64,000 nt of DNA, from the NCBI GenBank assembly GCA_964498785.1, contig CAZCJL010000020.1, positions 1 to 64,000 on the forward strand, written 5' to 3'. The position numbers and the translations under genes were made by a program. The notes beneath the pieces were generated by a model. The model ran no database searches, had not been told where the DNA came from, and saw nothing but the letters and a program-made list of their open reading frames with translations. This DNA comes from Mariaggregatimicrobium sp964498785 (GTDB lineage: Bacteria > Zhuqueibacterota > Zhuqueibacteria > Thermofontimicrobiales > Thiofontviventaceae). Positions 53,405 through 61,902 of this stretch are shown here, in pieces; within the stretch, counting starts at the first letter, position 1, and each line of letters starts with the position of its first letter.

Positions 53405-54627
53405 TGTACTAGTCCTTTATTTTTTTGATCAAATTGTTCCAGATATTCTTTAATTGAATTCAAAAATTGGGCGGCGTAGCTACCGTCCACGGCACGATGA
53501 TCGCACGCGATGCTCATGTTCATCACATTGGCGATACCAATGCTGTTCCTGTCGCGAACAACCACTTTTTGATCAATTTTTCCGATTCCCAAAATTCCGC
53601 ACTCCGGCGGATTGATGATCGGTACAAAACTATTGATCGCATACATCCCCAAATTGCTGATTGTGAACGTACCGACAGCCGGTGTTTTAAGAACGCCCTG
53701 TCGGGCGCCTTCTGCATTTTCTCTTGAAATCCTGCTGATTTCTAACAGTGATTTTTCGTTTGTTCTGGGAATCACTGGTACGATTAACCCATCTTCCACC
53801 GAAACTGCCACCCCGACATTAATATCCGTCCGTAACACGATTTTATTTTCAATGACATGGGCATTCAATCGGGGGTATTTTTCCAGCGACGCAGCCACTG
53901 CTTTTACAATCATGTCATTCACAGTGATTTTATCACTGGCATTTTTATTGAAAACAGCTCGCCATTCCAGCGCTGTGGTCATGTCGATATCAATAAACAA
54001 ATAAAAATGCGGAATCGTTCGTTTGCTTGTAATAAGCCGTTCGGCGATCTTTTGCCGCATTTTTGAGAACGGAATTTCCTGATCTGCTGCTGTAACAATT
54101 GTCTCTTCAGCTTCTGGCGTGGATATCCCCTTGCCATCATCAGTATCAGCAGATTTCGTTGCGGCTGCAAGCACATCCTTTTTGACAATACGCCCACCAG
54201 GACCCGTGCCCTGAATTTTATTCAACTCAATCCCCTGCTCTTTTGCCACTCGCCGCGCAGATGGGGATGCGAAAACACGGCTCGATGATTTCCGGATATC
54301 AATTCCCTCCTTAGAATCTTCTGCCGGTTCTTTTTCATCAGCCTGATCGGTTTTCGTAACGAAATCTTCGTCATCCGAGACAGTCTCTCCCTGTTCACCA
54401 ATATAGGCGATCGGTTGAAATGTTTTGATTTCTTCAGCGGGTTCAAATAGAATTTTCAAAATATAACCGGACTCGTACACTTCCAGATCGAATGTTGCTT
54501 TTTCCGATTCGATAGAGGCGATAATGTCGCCTTTTTCCACATAATCTCCTTCTTTCACAAACCATTCGCCAATAAATCCGGATTCCACATCCTGACCAAC
54601 CTGCGGCATTTTCACTGGATTCGCCAT
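53401..54627 (-). CDS. 2-oxo acid dehydrogenase E2 (dihydrolipoyl acyltransferase)
   Basis: The core of a pyruvate, branched-chain or acetoin dehydrogenase complex; it transfers the acyl group to CoA. 408 residues: lipoyl domain (about 3-76) with lipoylated Lys43 in ESEKATFDLE, a peripheral-subunit-binding domain (ASPSARRVAKEQGIELNKIQ, about 118-155) and the catalytic domain with the active site ACDHRAVDGSYAAQFL. It is separated from the E1 genes by an MFS transporter and an aldolase gene. No E3 (dihydrolipoamide dehydrogenase) is in the window. Confidence 0.92.
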   Translation of the reverse strand: MANPVKMPQVGQDVESGFIGEWFVKEGDYVEKGDIIASIESEKATFDLEVYESGYILKILFEPAEEIKTFQPIAYIGEQGETVSDDEDFVTKTDQADEKEPAEDSKEGIDIRKSSSRVFASPSARRVAKEQGIELNKIQGTGPGGRIVKKDVLAAATKSADTDDGKGISTPEAEETIVTAADQEIPFSKMRQKIAERLITSKRTIPHFYLFIDIDMTTALEWRAVFNKNASDKITVNDMIVKAVAASLEKYPRLNAHVIENKIVLRTDINVGVAVSVEDGLIVPVIPRTNEKSLLEISRISRENAEGARQGVLKTPAVGTFTISNLGMYAINSFVPIINPPECGILGIGKIDQKVVVRDRNSIGIANVMNMSIACDHRAVDGSYAAQFLNSIKEYLEQFDQKNKGLVQ

Positions 54628-54632
54628 TCTGC

Positions 54633-55490
54633 TTATTCTTCCTTTCCTGAACTTCCGAAAAATTCGATATTTTCTTTAACTTCTTTTTTTAACTGCTCAT
54701 ATTGGTCAGCCAGTACTTTCACCGGCTCATATTCGTTTGGATGCTCCTGATGATATTTTACAAATTCATTGATAAAAGCATGTTTTAACTGAGTGGATAT
54801 ATTTACCTTAGCACACCCCAGTGAAATACATTTGCGAAAAACATCCGACGAAAGCCCTGTTCCGCCATGAAGCGCCAATGGCACCGGAGTTCTGCCCGCA
54901 ATCGTTTTTAATCGTTCGAAATCGATTTTGGGTTCGCCTTTATAAACCCCGTGTGCAGTACCGATTGCCGGCGCAAAACATTGTAAATCAAGCGTCTGAC
55001 AAAATCGCTCCGCTTTATCCGGATCCGCAAGATGTGCATCTTCCTCTGCAACGACTATATCATCTTCAACACCGCCAATTTCACCGAGCTCGGCTTCAAC
55101 ACTCACATTTGCTGGTTTTGCCATTTCCACAACCTGCCGTGTGAGTTCCATGTTTTTTTCAAACGGTTGAGAAGAAGCATCGATCATTACTGATGTCCAG
55201 CCCGCTTGAATACATTTTTGGATCATATCAAGATCTTTGCAATGATCAAGATTCATGGCAACGGGAATTTTTACATTTTCTGAAAGTTGATGATACCAGG
55301 ATACAATTGCATTGTATCCCCATAATTTCACTGTTTTTACTGAAATTTGAACAATGACCGGCGCGTTTAAGTCGCTCGCAGCATCGACAACTGCTTTAAA
55401 CGAATTATAATCCAGTATATTAAACGCACCAACTGCATATTTCCCATCCCGGGCTTTTCGCAGCATGTCAGTCATATTTACAATAGCCAT
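54633..55490 (-). CDS. Class II ketose-bisphosphate aldolase (FbaA/GatY/KbaY type)
   Basis: A zinc-dependent aldolase of 285 residues. Zinc and substrate residues: VAMNLDHCKD (His), AELGEIGGVEDD, FAPAIGTAHGVYKGEP (His) and ALHGGTGLSSDVF (His), then KVNISTQLK. The short length and these segments fit the GatY/KbaY/FbaA group. AGGGTGA precedes the ATG. It presumably cleaves the phosphorylated sugar of this operon into two three-carbon units, one being dihydroxyacetone phosphate. Confidence 0.9.
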   Translation of the reverse strand: MAIVNMTDMLRKARDGKYAVGAFNILDYNSFKAVVDAASDLNAPVIVQISVKTVKLWGYNAIVSWYHQLSENVKIPVAMNLDHCKDLDMIQKCIQAGWTSVMIDASSQPFEKNMELTRQVVEMAKPANVSVEAELGEIGGVEDDIVVAEEDAHLADPDKAERFCQTLDLQCFAPAIGTAHGVYKGEPKIDFERLKTIAGRTPVPLALHGGTGLSSDVFRKCISLGCAKVNISTQLKHAFINEFVKYHQEHPNEYEPVKVLADQYEQLKKEVKENIEFFGSSGKEE

Positions 55491-55808
55491 ATCACATCAC
55501 CCTAATATAGTTATTTGTTAACTTCGACTTGAATTGAGCGATTGACATTTAGTTATAAGAATTCAATTAATTAGAATGATAATTGTGTATCACCCATCAA
55601 ATGAAATATTATAAACAAGCTAATTGCTTCTAAATTAAAAGCCAAAGGCTAAAAGCTAATAGCCAAACGCTGTTTTTAGATTCAAAAAAGAAAATTCAAT
55701 CGTTCAATTTAGAAATTATCCTGAAAACCACAATTATAAATTTTAAATAATCCCCTGACTCTACCATGTACCTTCCGATAGAATCGGGAGACCGTATTTT
55801 AATATAAA
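55491..55808. other. Intergenic region inside the catabolic run
   Basis: A stretch of 318 nt between the aldolase start and the MFS transporter stop. It holds a low-complexity repeat at 55636-55672 and a GTTAACTT (55517-55524) resembling half of the GntR operator, but no second box. No consensus promoter is convincing. Transcription could restart here, so the E1/MFS part and the aldolase part may be two transcripts. Confidence 0.45.
55636..55672. repeat. Low-complexity AAAGCCAAAGGCTAAA-type repeat
   Basis: AAAAGCCAAAGGCTAAAAGC continues TAATAGCCAAACGCT. The units AGCC-AAA-GGCT and AGC-TAAT-AGCC form short nested inverted repeats. Such sequences occur between genes in many FCB genomes. Only this copy is visible in the window. 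Confidence 0.5.
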
Positions 55809-57335
55809 TCATTCCTGTTGTTGAAGCTCTATTGCCTTGTAACCGCCTTTTGATCTAAAATAGAAGATCAACCCAAGATAACATAACAGCATAATTGCCG
55901 GAAAAATCGCAACGGTCATTAATGCATTTTTCTTTGCCGTATCAACTAATCGCTTTACAATTCCTTTTTCCTCAGCAGTTAATATCGCTAATTTTGCCTG
56001 ATTGATTGGCTGATACTTTCCGAACACACTACTTTCTTCCTGTCCGACGACTTTTTCATGCAAAATAATATTTTGATCGGCGAGATCCCTGTCAATTTGC
56101 CGGTCCTGAATATTTCCCAAAAATGCAGCGCCAATAACACCGACAGTTAACATACCAACTCCTGAAATCGTGTTCAGTGTAAGTGCGCCTCCTTTGGGAA
56201 ATCGTTCGGCGACAACCCCCAACATTGTGGGCCAGAAAAAGGATTTACCGATGCCATATAATGTTGCCGCGATAAAAATCATAATTCCAACAGCTTTGGA
56301 TAAAAACACCAGACCAATGATTGCCACAACACTGCAAATCGCCAGCGTTCCCAATGGGGTGAATTTATCTACTATCGGACCGGCGGAAAAGCGCATAATC
56401 ATCATAATAAGTGATGTATAAACCAACACCCAACCAGCCTGCAATCCGATGTCACCCATCACCGGCGTTAACAATTCCGTAATCCAGCTATCTGTGCCCA
56501 GTTCGGTAGTTGCCATTGGAATCATGATGAGTACGAGAAAAATAAACATCGGCCTGCCAGGTGAACGTACGTAAACTGCGTATCCTATTATCAGCACGGC
56601 AGAAATAATAATTTGAGCGGTTAATGACCATGCGAAGACACGTCCCAGCTCGCGCACCATCATGACGACAATAATCGCCGCGCCCAATACTCCTGCTTCC
56701 TGCAACATCGCTTTGTAAGAAACGCCGGCTTTCACACGCTCGTGCACCGGAAATTTGACACGCAGCATCATGACTCCGTAAATAATTGCGGGAATAAAAA
56801 TCAAACCGACTTTCCATTTCCATTCAATTCCCGGTCCCATGATCAATGCCAGCACGCCACCCAGTACAAGTCCGCCTGGCCATCCGGCATGTAAAATATT
56901 CAGCCATTTTGTCTTTTCCCTGGAAAATACAGTTGCCACGACCGGATTGATCACTGCTTCCACCGTGCCATTTCCCAATGCAACGATGAAGGTTCCAATA
57001 TATAACATCCAATAGCCATTGGCAAAAATGGTGAGAATTGCAGAAGTAATGTGACAAACAAACGCGAAAATCATCGCTCTGCCATAACCAATTTTATCAA
57101 TGACAAAGCTGAACAGGACAATACTGATCGCAAAAGGCCATAAACCAACGCCGAGCAACTCTCCTTTTTGTGTTTCGCTGAGATTAAACTCGACTCCCCA
57201 ATCACCAATAATTTGCGTTCTGATAATAAATCCAAACGCAGTGGCAACCAGTGCGATGAAGCATGCCCAAAACAACCATTGCGGCTTCTCTTCAGCCAGT
57301 TCCCTGACCGAATCCTTTTTACCTGCCTGACTCAT
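55809..57335 (-). CDS. MFS transporter
   Basis: An inner-membrane major facilitator of 508 residues with about 12-14 helices. SETQKGELLGVGLWPFAIS, GYGRAMIFAFVCH and GIGKSFFWPTMLGVVAERFP place it in the sugar-transporter side of the family. A hydrophilic insertion of about 60 residues before the last helix (around residue 420-480) is unusual. The start is the ATG after GAGGAGGGACG, not the earlier in-frame TTG at 57359. Probably imports the substrate of this operon. Confidence 0.86.
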   Translation of the reverse strand: MSQAGKKDSVRELAEEKPQWLFWACFIALVATAFGFIIRTQIIGDWGVEFNLSETQKGELLGVGLWPFAISIVLFSFVIDKIGYGRAMIFAFVCHITSAILTIFANGYWMLYIGTFIVALGNGTVEAVINPVVATVFSREKTKWLNILHAGWPGGLVLGGVLALIMGPGIEWKWKVGLIFIPAIIYGVMMLRVKFPVHERVKAGVSYKAMLQEAGVLGAAIIVVMMVRELGRVFAWSLTAQIIISAVLIIGYAVYVRSPGRPMFIFLVLIMIPMATTELGTDSWITELLTPVMGDIGLQAGWVLVYTSLIMMIMRFSAGPIVDKFTPLGTLAICSVVAIIGLVFLSKAVGIMIFIAATLYGIGKSFFWPTMLGVVAERFPKGGALTLNTISGVGMLTVGVIGAAFLGNIQDRQIDRDLADQNIILHEKVVGQEESSVFGKYQPINQAKLAILTAEEKGIVKRLVDTAKKNALMTVAIFPAIMLLCYLGLIFYFRSKGGYKAIELQQQE

Positions 57336-57406
57336 TCGTCCCTCCTCATTAATACACAATAATCTGAATTAAAAAATGACAAACGCAAAAAATTATATAA
57401 CGTGAA

Positions 57407-58420
57407 TTATAATATTCTCTTTACAGCATCAATAATGTCATTTTCATGCGGAACGCTTCGTTTTTCCAGATTTAAATTAAATGGTACGGGTGAATTCATT
57501 CCGGCGACAATTTCAATGGGAGCATCCAGATAATCGAACGCCTGTTGCTGAATGATAGACGCAATGTCCGAAGCAATTCCCCCTCTGCGAATTGCCTCCT
57601 GCACAATCACAACATGTTCGGTTTTGCGCACCGATTCTAAAATGGCGTCGCTATCCAAAGGGCTAAGCGTGCGCGGATCAACGACTTCCGCGTCAATGCC
57701 CTGTTGCGCCAGCGTTTCTGCCGCGGCCAGCGATTTTGGAACCATATTCGACCAGGCAATGATTGTCACATTGCTGCCGCTCCTTTTTATGTCAGCTTTG
57801 CCAAAATCGATGGTATAGTCTTCCGGCGGAACGTGCCCTTCCTGCATATAAAGTAATTTATGTTCAATGAAAATCACCGGGTCATCGGCACGGATAGCAG
57901 TTTTCAGTAACCCTTTGGCATCATACGGCGTGGATGGCATCACGACTTTCAAACCGGGGATATGATAGAAAATCGCTTCCAGACTTTGCGAATGCTGCGC
58001 TGCCAGTCCATTTCCAACGCCGCCCTGGGTTCTCATAACAATCGGAACTCGTCCGATACCACCGGTCATGAAATTGTATTTCGCCGCCTGATTTATCAAC
58101 TGATCCAGCGTGAGCAACGTGAAATCCACAAACAATATTTCTACGACCGGCCGCATTCCCGTGATTGCAGCGCCGATACCTGCACCGGTAAAACTCGCCT
58201 CGGCAATCGGGGTATCAATCACCCGTTGTGGTCCAAATTCCTTTAATAAATCTACTGTTACTTTATATGAACCACCTCGTTCGGCGATTCCCTCTCCCAT
58301 CAGGAATACCGTGGAATCACGCGTCATCTCTTCACGTAATGCTTCATTCAGCGCTTCTCGATAAAGCAGCGGTCGTTGTGCTGTATTATTTTTTGATTTT
58401 GCTTTCGTTAGAACGGTCAT
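57407..58420 (-). CDS. 2-oxo acid dehydrogenase E1 component, beta subunit
   Basis: Transketolase-like beta subunit of a thiamin-diphosphate dehydrogenase, 337 residues. VFLMGEGIAERGGSYKVT, RVIDTPIAEASFTGAGIGAA, RTQGGVGNGLAAQHSQSLEA and VSVVDPRTLSPLD-like EVVDPRTLSPLDSDA match the family. Lies 11 nt after the E1-alpha gene. Pyruvate, branched-chain and acetoin dehydrogenase subunits cannot be told apart by eye. Confidence 0.92.
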   Translation of the reverse strand: MTVLTKAKSKNNTAQRPLLYREALNEALREEMTRDSTVFLMGEGIAERGGSYKVTVDLLKEFGPQRVIDTPIAEASFTGAGIGAAITGMRPVVEILFVDFTLLTLDQLINQAAKYNFMTGGIGRVPIVMRTQGGVGNGLAAQHSQSLEAIFYHIPGLKVVMPSTPYDAKGLLKTAIRADDPVIFIEHKLLYMQEGHVPPEDYTIDFGKADIKRSGSNVTIIAWSNMVPKSLAAAETLAQQGIDAEVVDPRTLSPLDSDAILESVRKTEHVVIVQEAIRRGGIASDIASIIQQQAFDYLDAPIEIVAGMNSPVPFNLNLEKRSVPHENDIIDAVKRIL

Positions 58421-58431
58421 TTTTTGCTCCG

Positions 58432-59391
58432 TTAATAATCCATTACCATTTGATTAAATTCCGCAAAGGTCAGCTCCGGACTTTTTTTCGCAAATTCAAT
58501 TGCCTGCTCCATGTTCGCTTCTACCTCTTTTTCAATCTGCTCAATCTCAGATTCGCTCATTTTTCCTTCTTCTCTGAGATAATCTTTTGCTACACTTACC
58601 GGATCCTTTGATTTGAAATATTCGAGACGATCTTTGGGCATGTATGCACCGGGATCGTTCACATGATGCCCGCCATGCCGATAGGTTTTTGATTCAATCA
58701 GTACCGGACCTTTTCCCTGAACGCATAAATCACGGGCTTCTCTTGTTTGTTCAAGAACTTTAATAACATCATTTCCATCTACCGAAAATGATCGCACGCC
58801 ATATCCTGCCGCTCGTTCGTACAGGTTTGGATTCCGGCTCGATTCTTCAATGGGGGTTGATACGGCATAATGATTATTTTCAAGAAGAAATATAACAGGT
58901 AGATTCCATATTGCAGCCAAATTCAGTGATTCGGCAAAAACGCCGTTATTAGCCGCCCCATCTGAAAAGAAAATGACAACGACCCTTTTTTCTTTACGGA
59001 TGGAAATTCCGAGAGCAGCTCCGACTCCGATGGGAATGCCGCCACCCACGATGCCGTTTGCGCCAAGATTACCAACCTGAACATCGGCGATATGCATAGA
59101 TCCTCCCAGTCCGCGACAGTAACCAGTCTTTTTGCCTAATAATTCAGCAACCATTCTATCGATGTTCGCACCGCGTGCAATGCAGTGTCCATGACCACGA
59201 TGCGTGCTAATGATATAATCATCATCGTTTAACGCCGCACAGACGCCAACAGCAGTGGCCTCTTCGCCAAGATACGGGTGAAAATATCCTCTGATCAATC
59301 CCTGTCGGTATAATTTAATACATTCCGTTTCAAAGACCCGAATAGTATAAATCGTGTGAAATAATTGCTTTAATAAATCTTTCTCGTACAT
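58432..59391 (-). CDS. 2-oxo acid dehydrogenase E1 component, alpha subunit
   Basis: Thiamin-diphosphate-binding alpha subunit, 319 residues, close to AcoA/PdhA of the two-subunit type. The cofactor motif is FFSDGAANNGVFAESLNLAA followed by LPVIFLLENNHYAVSTPIEE. GYCRGLGGSMHIAD and YRHGGHHVNDPGAYMP (the phosphorylation-loop region in eukaryotes) are clear. First gene of the catabolic run, with CGGAGATACT before the ATG and a GntR operator about 90 nt upstream. Confidence 0.92.
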   Translation of the reverse strand: MYEKDLLKQLFHTIYTIRVFETECIKLYRQGLIRGYFHPYLGEEATAVGVCAALNDDDYIISTHRGHGHCIARGANIDRMVAELLGKKTGYCRGLGGSMHIADVQVGNLGANGIVGGGIPIGVGAALGISIRKEKRVVVIFFSDGAANNGVFAESLNLAAIWNLPVIFLLENNHYAVSTPIEESSRNPNLYERAAGYGVRSFSVDGNDVIKVLEQTREARDLCVQGKGPVLIESKTYRHGGHHVNDPGAYMPKDRLEYFKSKDPVSVAKDYLREEGKMSESEIEQIEKEVEANMEQAIEFAKKSPELTFAEFNQMVMDY

Positions 59392-59478
59392 AGTATCTCC
59401 GTTTTTTTCTAATCAGATTTCCATGCGAATGGGGCTGTATATTTTCTTATATGAAAAGCGGTTCAATATTTAAAACAC

Positions 59479-59502
59479 TAACTTAACGCTAAAAGTGTTA
59501 AT
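59479..59502 (-). promoter_or_regulatory. GntR-type operator upstream of the E1-alpha gene
   Basis: TAACTTAACGCT (59479-59490) followed by AAAAGT and GTTAAT (59497-59502). It repeats the layout of the site upstream of gntR: TAA[G/C]TTAACGCT, then 6-7 nt, then GTTAA. It lies about 90-110 nt upstream of the ATG at 59391 and just past the gntR stop. A nested AACACT...AGTGTT inverted repeat surrounds it. Confidence 0.6.
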
Positions 59503-59510
59503 AAAAAAAA

Positions 59511-60236
59511 TCAGGTCGCTCTGACAGTAAATTTATATTTGTCGCCGCGATAAATCGATTTTTCCATTTCCAAAATCATTTCTTTCCCACAAAATGTAAC
59601 GCCTTCAATCAGGAACGCAGGTGTAGCTTCTTTGACATCGAAAAATTCTTTGATTCCTGTATTCATCATAATGGCGCTTAGCTCCTGGACGACTTCAGAA
59701 AGGCGGAGTTTGTATATTTTCTCATAAACATTATCATACAAAGAGCCGCTAAAATCCTGATTTTCGATATCCGGGCAAAACTGTTTGTTTATGTACCGAA
59801 CTTCCATCATCATGGGAATATTGTTTGCGTATCGCAGACGATGAATTTTGAAAACAGGTCCTTTGATAGTGTACTTGCGCCCACTGATGAGAGCAGAGTA
59901 TCCATCCGCTATTTCCTTTGTCTCCAAAATTTTTGTGGAAGGTGTATAACCCGCCTCAATCATATTTTTTGTAAAACTCAAAATTCGGGTAGCCGACCGC
60001 TCTATTGTATTTCTCTGGACAAAAGTGCCTTTGCCTTTAATCTTTAATGCCCATCCCAAAGATTCAATTTCATTTAGAATCTTACGGGCAGTGGTATTAC
60101 TCACTTCATATTTTTTAACAATTTCGTTTTCAGAGGGAACACGCATTCCCGGTAGTAATTCACCGGTCTGAATTTTTTCAATTATCTCTCGACTGATTTG
60201 ATAATACAGAGGGAGATTGTGGTCTCTTGCATTCAT
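59511..60236 (-). CDS. GntR family transcriptional regulator (HutC type)
   Basis: A 241-residue regulator. N-terminal winged helix-turn-helix: LPLYYQISREIIEKIQTGEL, PSENEIVKKYEVSNTTARKI and KGKGTFVQ (residues about 7-75). C-terminal UTRA ligand domain (about 90-238) with FKIHRLRYANNIPMMMEVRY. HutC-type members bind sugar phosphates, organic acids or amino acid derivatives. It has a consensus promoter overlapped by a two-box operator, so self-repression is likely, and it lies directly before the catabolic run it probably controls. Confidence 0.9.
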   Translation of the reverse strand: MNARDHNLPLYYQISREIIEKIQTGELLPGMRVPSENEIVKKYEVSNTTARKILNEIESLGWALKIKGKGTFVQRNTIERSATRILSFTKNMIEAGYTPSTKILETKEIADGYSALISGRKYTIKGPVFKIHRLRYANNIPMMMEVRYINKQFCPDIENQDFSGSLYDNVYEKIYKLRLSEVVQELSAIMMNTGIKEFFDVKEATPAFLIEGVTFCGKEMILEMEKSIYRGDKYKFTVRAT

Positions 60237-60251
60237 TGTTTTTCTGATTGT

Positions 60252-60276
60252 TAAGTTAACGCTCTAACCTGTTAAC
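60252..60276 (-). promoter_or_regulatory. GntR operator at the gntR transcription start
   Basis: TAAGTTAACGCT (60252-60263), then CTAACCT, then GTTAAC (60271-60276). The two GTTAAC hexamers (60255-60260 and 60271-60276) are 16 bp apart centre to centre, about one and a half helical turns. The site covers the predicted transcription start just downstream of the -10 box, a classic repressor position. It matches the site upstream of the E1-alpha gene. Confidence 0.65.
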
Positions 60277-60278
60277 AT

Positions 60279-60307
60279 ATTATAATAATAATTTTTGATT
60301 TTGTCAA
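60279..60307 (-). promoter_or_regulatory. Consensus sigma-70 promoter of gntR
   Basis: Read on the - strand: TTGACA (60307-60302), a 17-nt spacer, TATAAT (60284-60279). Both hexamers are perfect consensus. Transcription would start near 60272, about 36 nt before the ATG. Confidence 0.8.
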
Positions 60308-60322
60308 TACTTTTTTTCCATC

Positions 60323-60369
60323 AAAAAAGCCCTGTACCTATCATTAATTTAATAGAATCAGGGCTTTTA
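60323..60369 (-). terminator. Intrinsic terminator after malQ
   Basis: AAAAGCCCTG (60325-60334) and CAGGGCTTTT (60359-60368) form a 10-bp stem with a 24-nt interior. On the - strand it is followed by a run of six T (60328-60323). It separates the trehalose/malQ group from gntR and its promoter. The stem would also stop + strand reading. Confidence 0.8.
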
Positions 60370-60396
60370 ATAAAATTGATTCATGTAATATTTTTT

Positions 60397-61902
60397 TTAT
60401 ACCCTGCCGTAAAGTTCAGTCGATTCAGCCAAAGATTCTTTTAAAGCAGGAGTAATTTGTTCCTGTAATAATCGCCAGCTCCAGTTACCAGATGCAGTTG
60501 CGGGTCGATTCATTCGGGCTTCCGGACCAAGTCCCAGCAAATCCTGCATCGACAGGATGCAAATATTGGCGACAGATTGCATTACCATGCGCACAAATTC
60601 TTTGGGAACTTCATCCCGTGTTACTTTCCGGCCAATATATCTGAACACAGATTGCTTCATTTTATCATTTGCTTCCTGATCGAACCATCCTTTTACCGTA
60701 TTATTATCGTGTGTGCCAGTATAAGCAATGCAATTCTGAATATAATTATGTGGTGCATCCGGATTGCGCGGCAGGTTTTCATCGAATGCAAATGACAGGA
60801 CTCGCATTCCCGGGAAGCCAAAATGATGGATTGTCTCAACGACATCCGGAGTAATAAATCCAAGATCTTCGGCAATAATGGGTAAATGTGGAAAATGCTT
60901 TAACAATGTATTAAAATAATCCATAACCGGAGCCTTAATCCACTCCCCTTTTACTGCTGTTTTTTCTGTTGCAGGCACTTCCCAAAATGCAACAAACCCG
61001 CGAAAATGATCAATGCGCACAATATCAAAGAGACTTAAATTATGTTTCATTCGCTGAATCCACCAGTCGTATTCTGTCTCTTTCAGAACATCCCATCGAA
61101 ATACCGGATTTCCCCACAATTGACCGGTAGAACTAAAATAATCCGGAGGCACTCCTGCAACAAATTCAGGCATTTTTTTATGATCAAGTTTAAAAATTTC
61201 CGGATTTTTCCATACTTCCACACTGTCGTAGCTCACATAATACGGTACATCTCCAATAATCTGCACACCCTTATCGTTACAATATTTTTTAAGAGCATCC
61301 CACTGCTTATAAAACAAAAACTGGATAAATTTTTCTAACTCAATTCGCTCACGTAATTTTTTCTTAAGGGTTGAAAGGGTTGCCTCATTTCTATCACGAA
61401 CCGTCTGTGGCCAATGGCTCCATGATTGTTCCTGATAGGAAGATTTTAGGGCTCGAAAAAAAGCAAAATCGTCAACCCAATCTGCATTTTTATTGATAAA
61501 ATGTTCGAATTCATTCTGAAACAATTTTTTATTTTTATTAAAACGTTCGAATGCTTTTTGAAATAAAATGTCTTTAAAATGAATCACCTTATCATAACTC
61601 ACACGATCCAGAGTAAAATCCGGAATTGTTTTCAGATCCGACATTTTTAACAAACCGTTCTCTAACATAATTTCCGGGCTGATGACCAGCGGATTCCCGG
61701 CATACATGGAAACACTGCTATACGGAGAATTATCCATTGCCGGATTGGTTGGATTTAATGGAAGCATCTGCCAGTAACTTTGTTTCGTTTCGGCCAGGAA
61801 ATCGACAAAATTATACGCGCCTGGCCCCATATCTCCGATTCCATAATCCGAAGGAAGCGATGTTAAGTGTAGCAGAATTCCATTTCCTCGTTTAATAATC
61901 AT
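60397..61902 (-). CDS. malQ: 4-alpha-glucanotransferase (amylomaltase)
   Basis: Transfers maltodextrin segments between acceptors in glycogen and maltose metabolism. 501 residues, the normal size of GH77 bacterial enzymes. Signature parts: GNGILLHLTSLPSDYGIGDM, IGDVPYYVSYDSVEVW, IVRIDHFRGFVAFWEVP with the catalytic Asp, IIAEDLGFITPDV with the Glu, and YTGTHDNNTVKGW. AGGAGAAG precedes the ATG. Its start overlaps the 3' end of the treY pseudogene by 11 nt. Confidence 0.96.
   Translation of the reverse strand: MIIKRGNGILLHLTSLPSDYGIGDMGPGAYNFVDFLAETKQSYWQMLPLNPTNPAMDNSPYSSVSMYAGNPLVISPEIMLENGLLKMSDLKTIPDFTLDRVSYDKVIHFKDILFQKAFERFNKNKKLFQNEFEHFINKNADWVDDFAFFRALKSSYQEQSWSHWPQTVRDRNEATLSTLKKKLRERIELEKFIQFLFYKQWDALKKYCNDKGVQIIGDVPYYVSYDSVEVWKNPEIFKLDHKKMPEFVAGVPPDYFSSTGQLWGNPVFRWDVLKETEYDWWIQRMKHNLSLFDIVRIDHFRGFVAFWEVPATEKTAVKGEWIKAPVMDYFNTLLKHFPHLPIIAEDLGFITPDVVETIHHFGFPGMRVLSFAFDENLPRNPDAPHNYIQNCIAYTGTHDNNTVKGWFDQEANDKMKQSVFRYIGRKVTRDEVPKEFVRMVMQSVANICILSMQDLLGLGPEARMNRPATASGNWSWRLLQEQITPALKESLAESTELYGRV

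Noticed and set aside
55517..55524. Third GntR operator upstream of the class II aldolase gene
   Set aside because: Only a GTTAACTT half-site is present without the GCT extension or second box, as expected by chance in AT-rich DNA.
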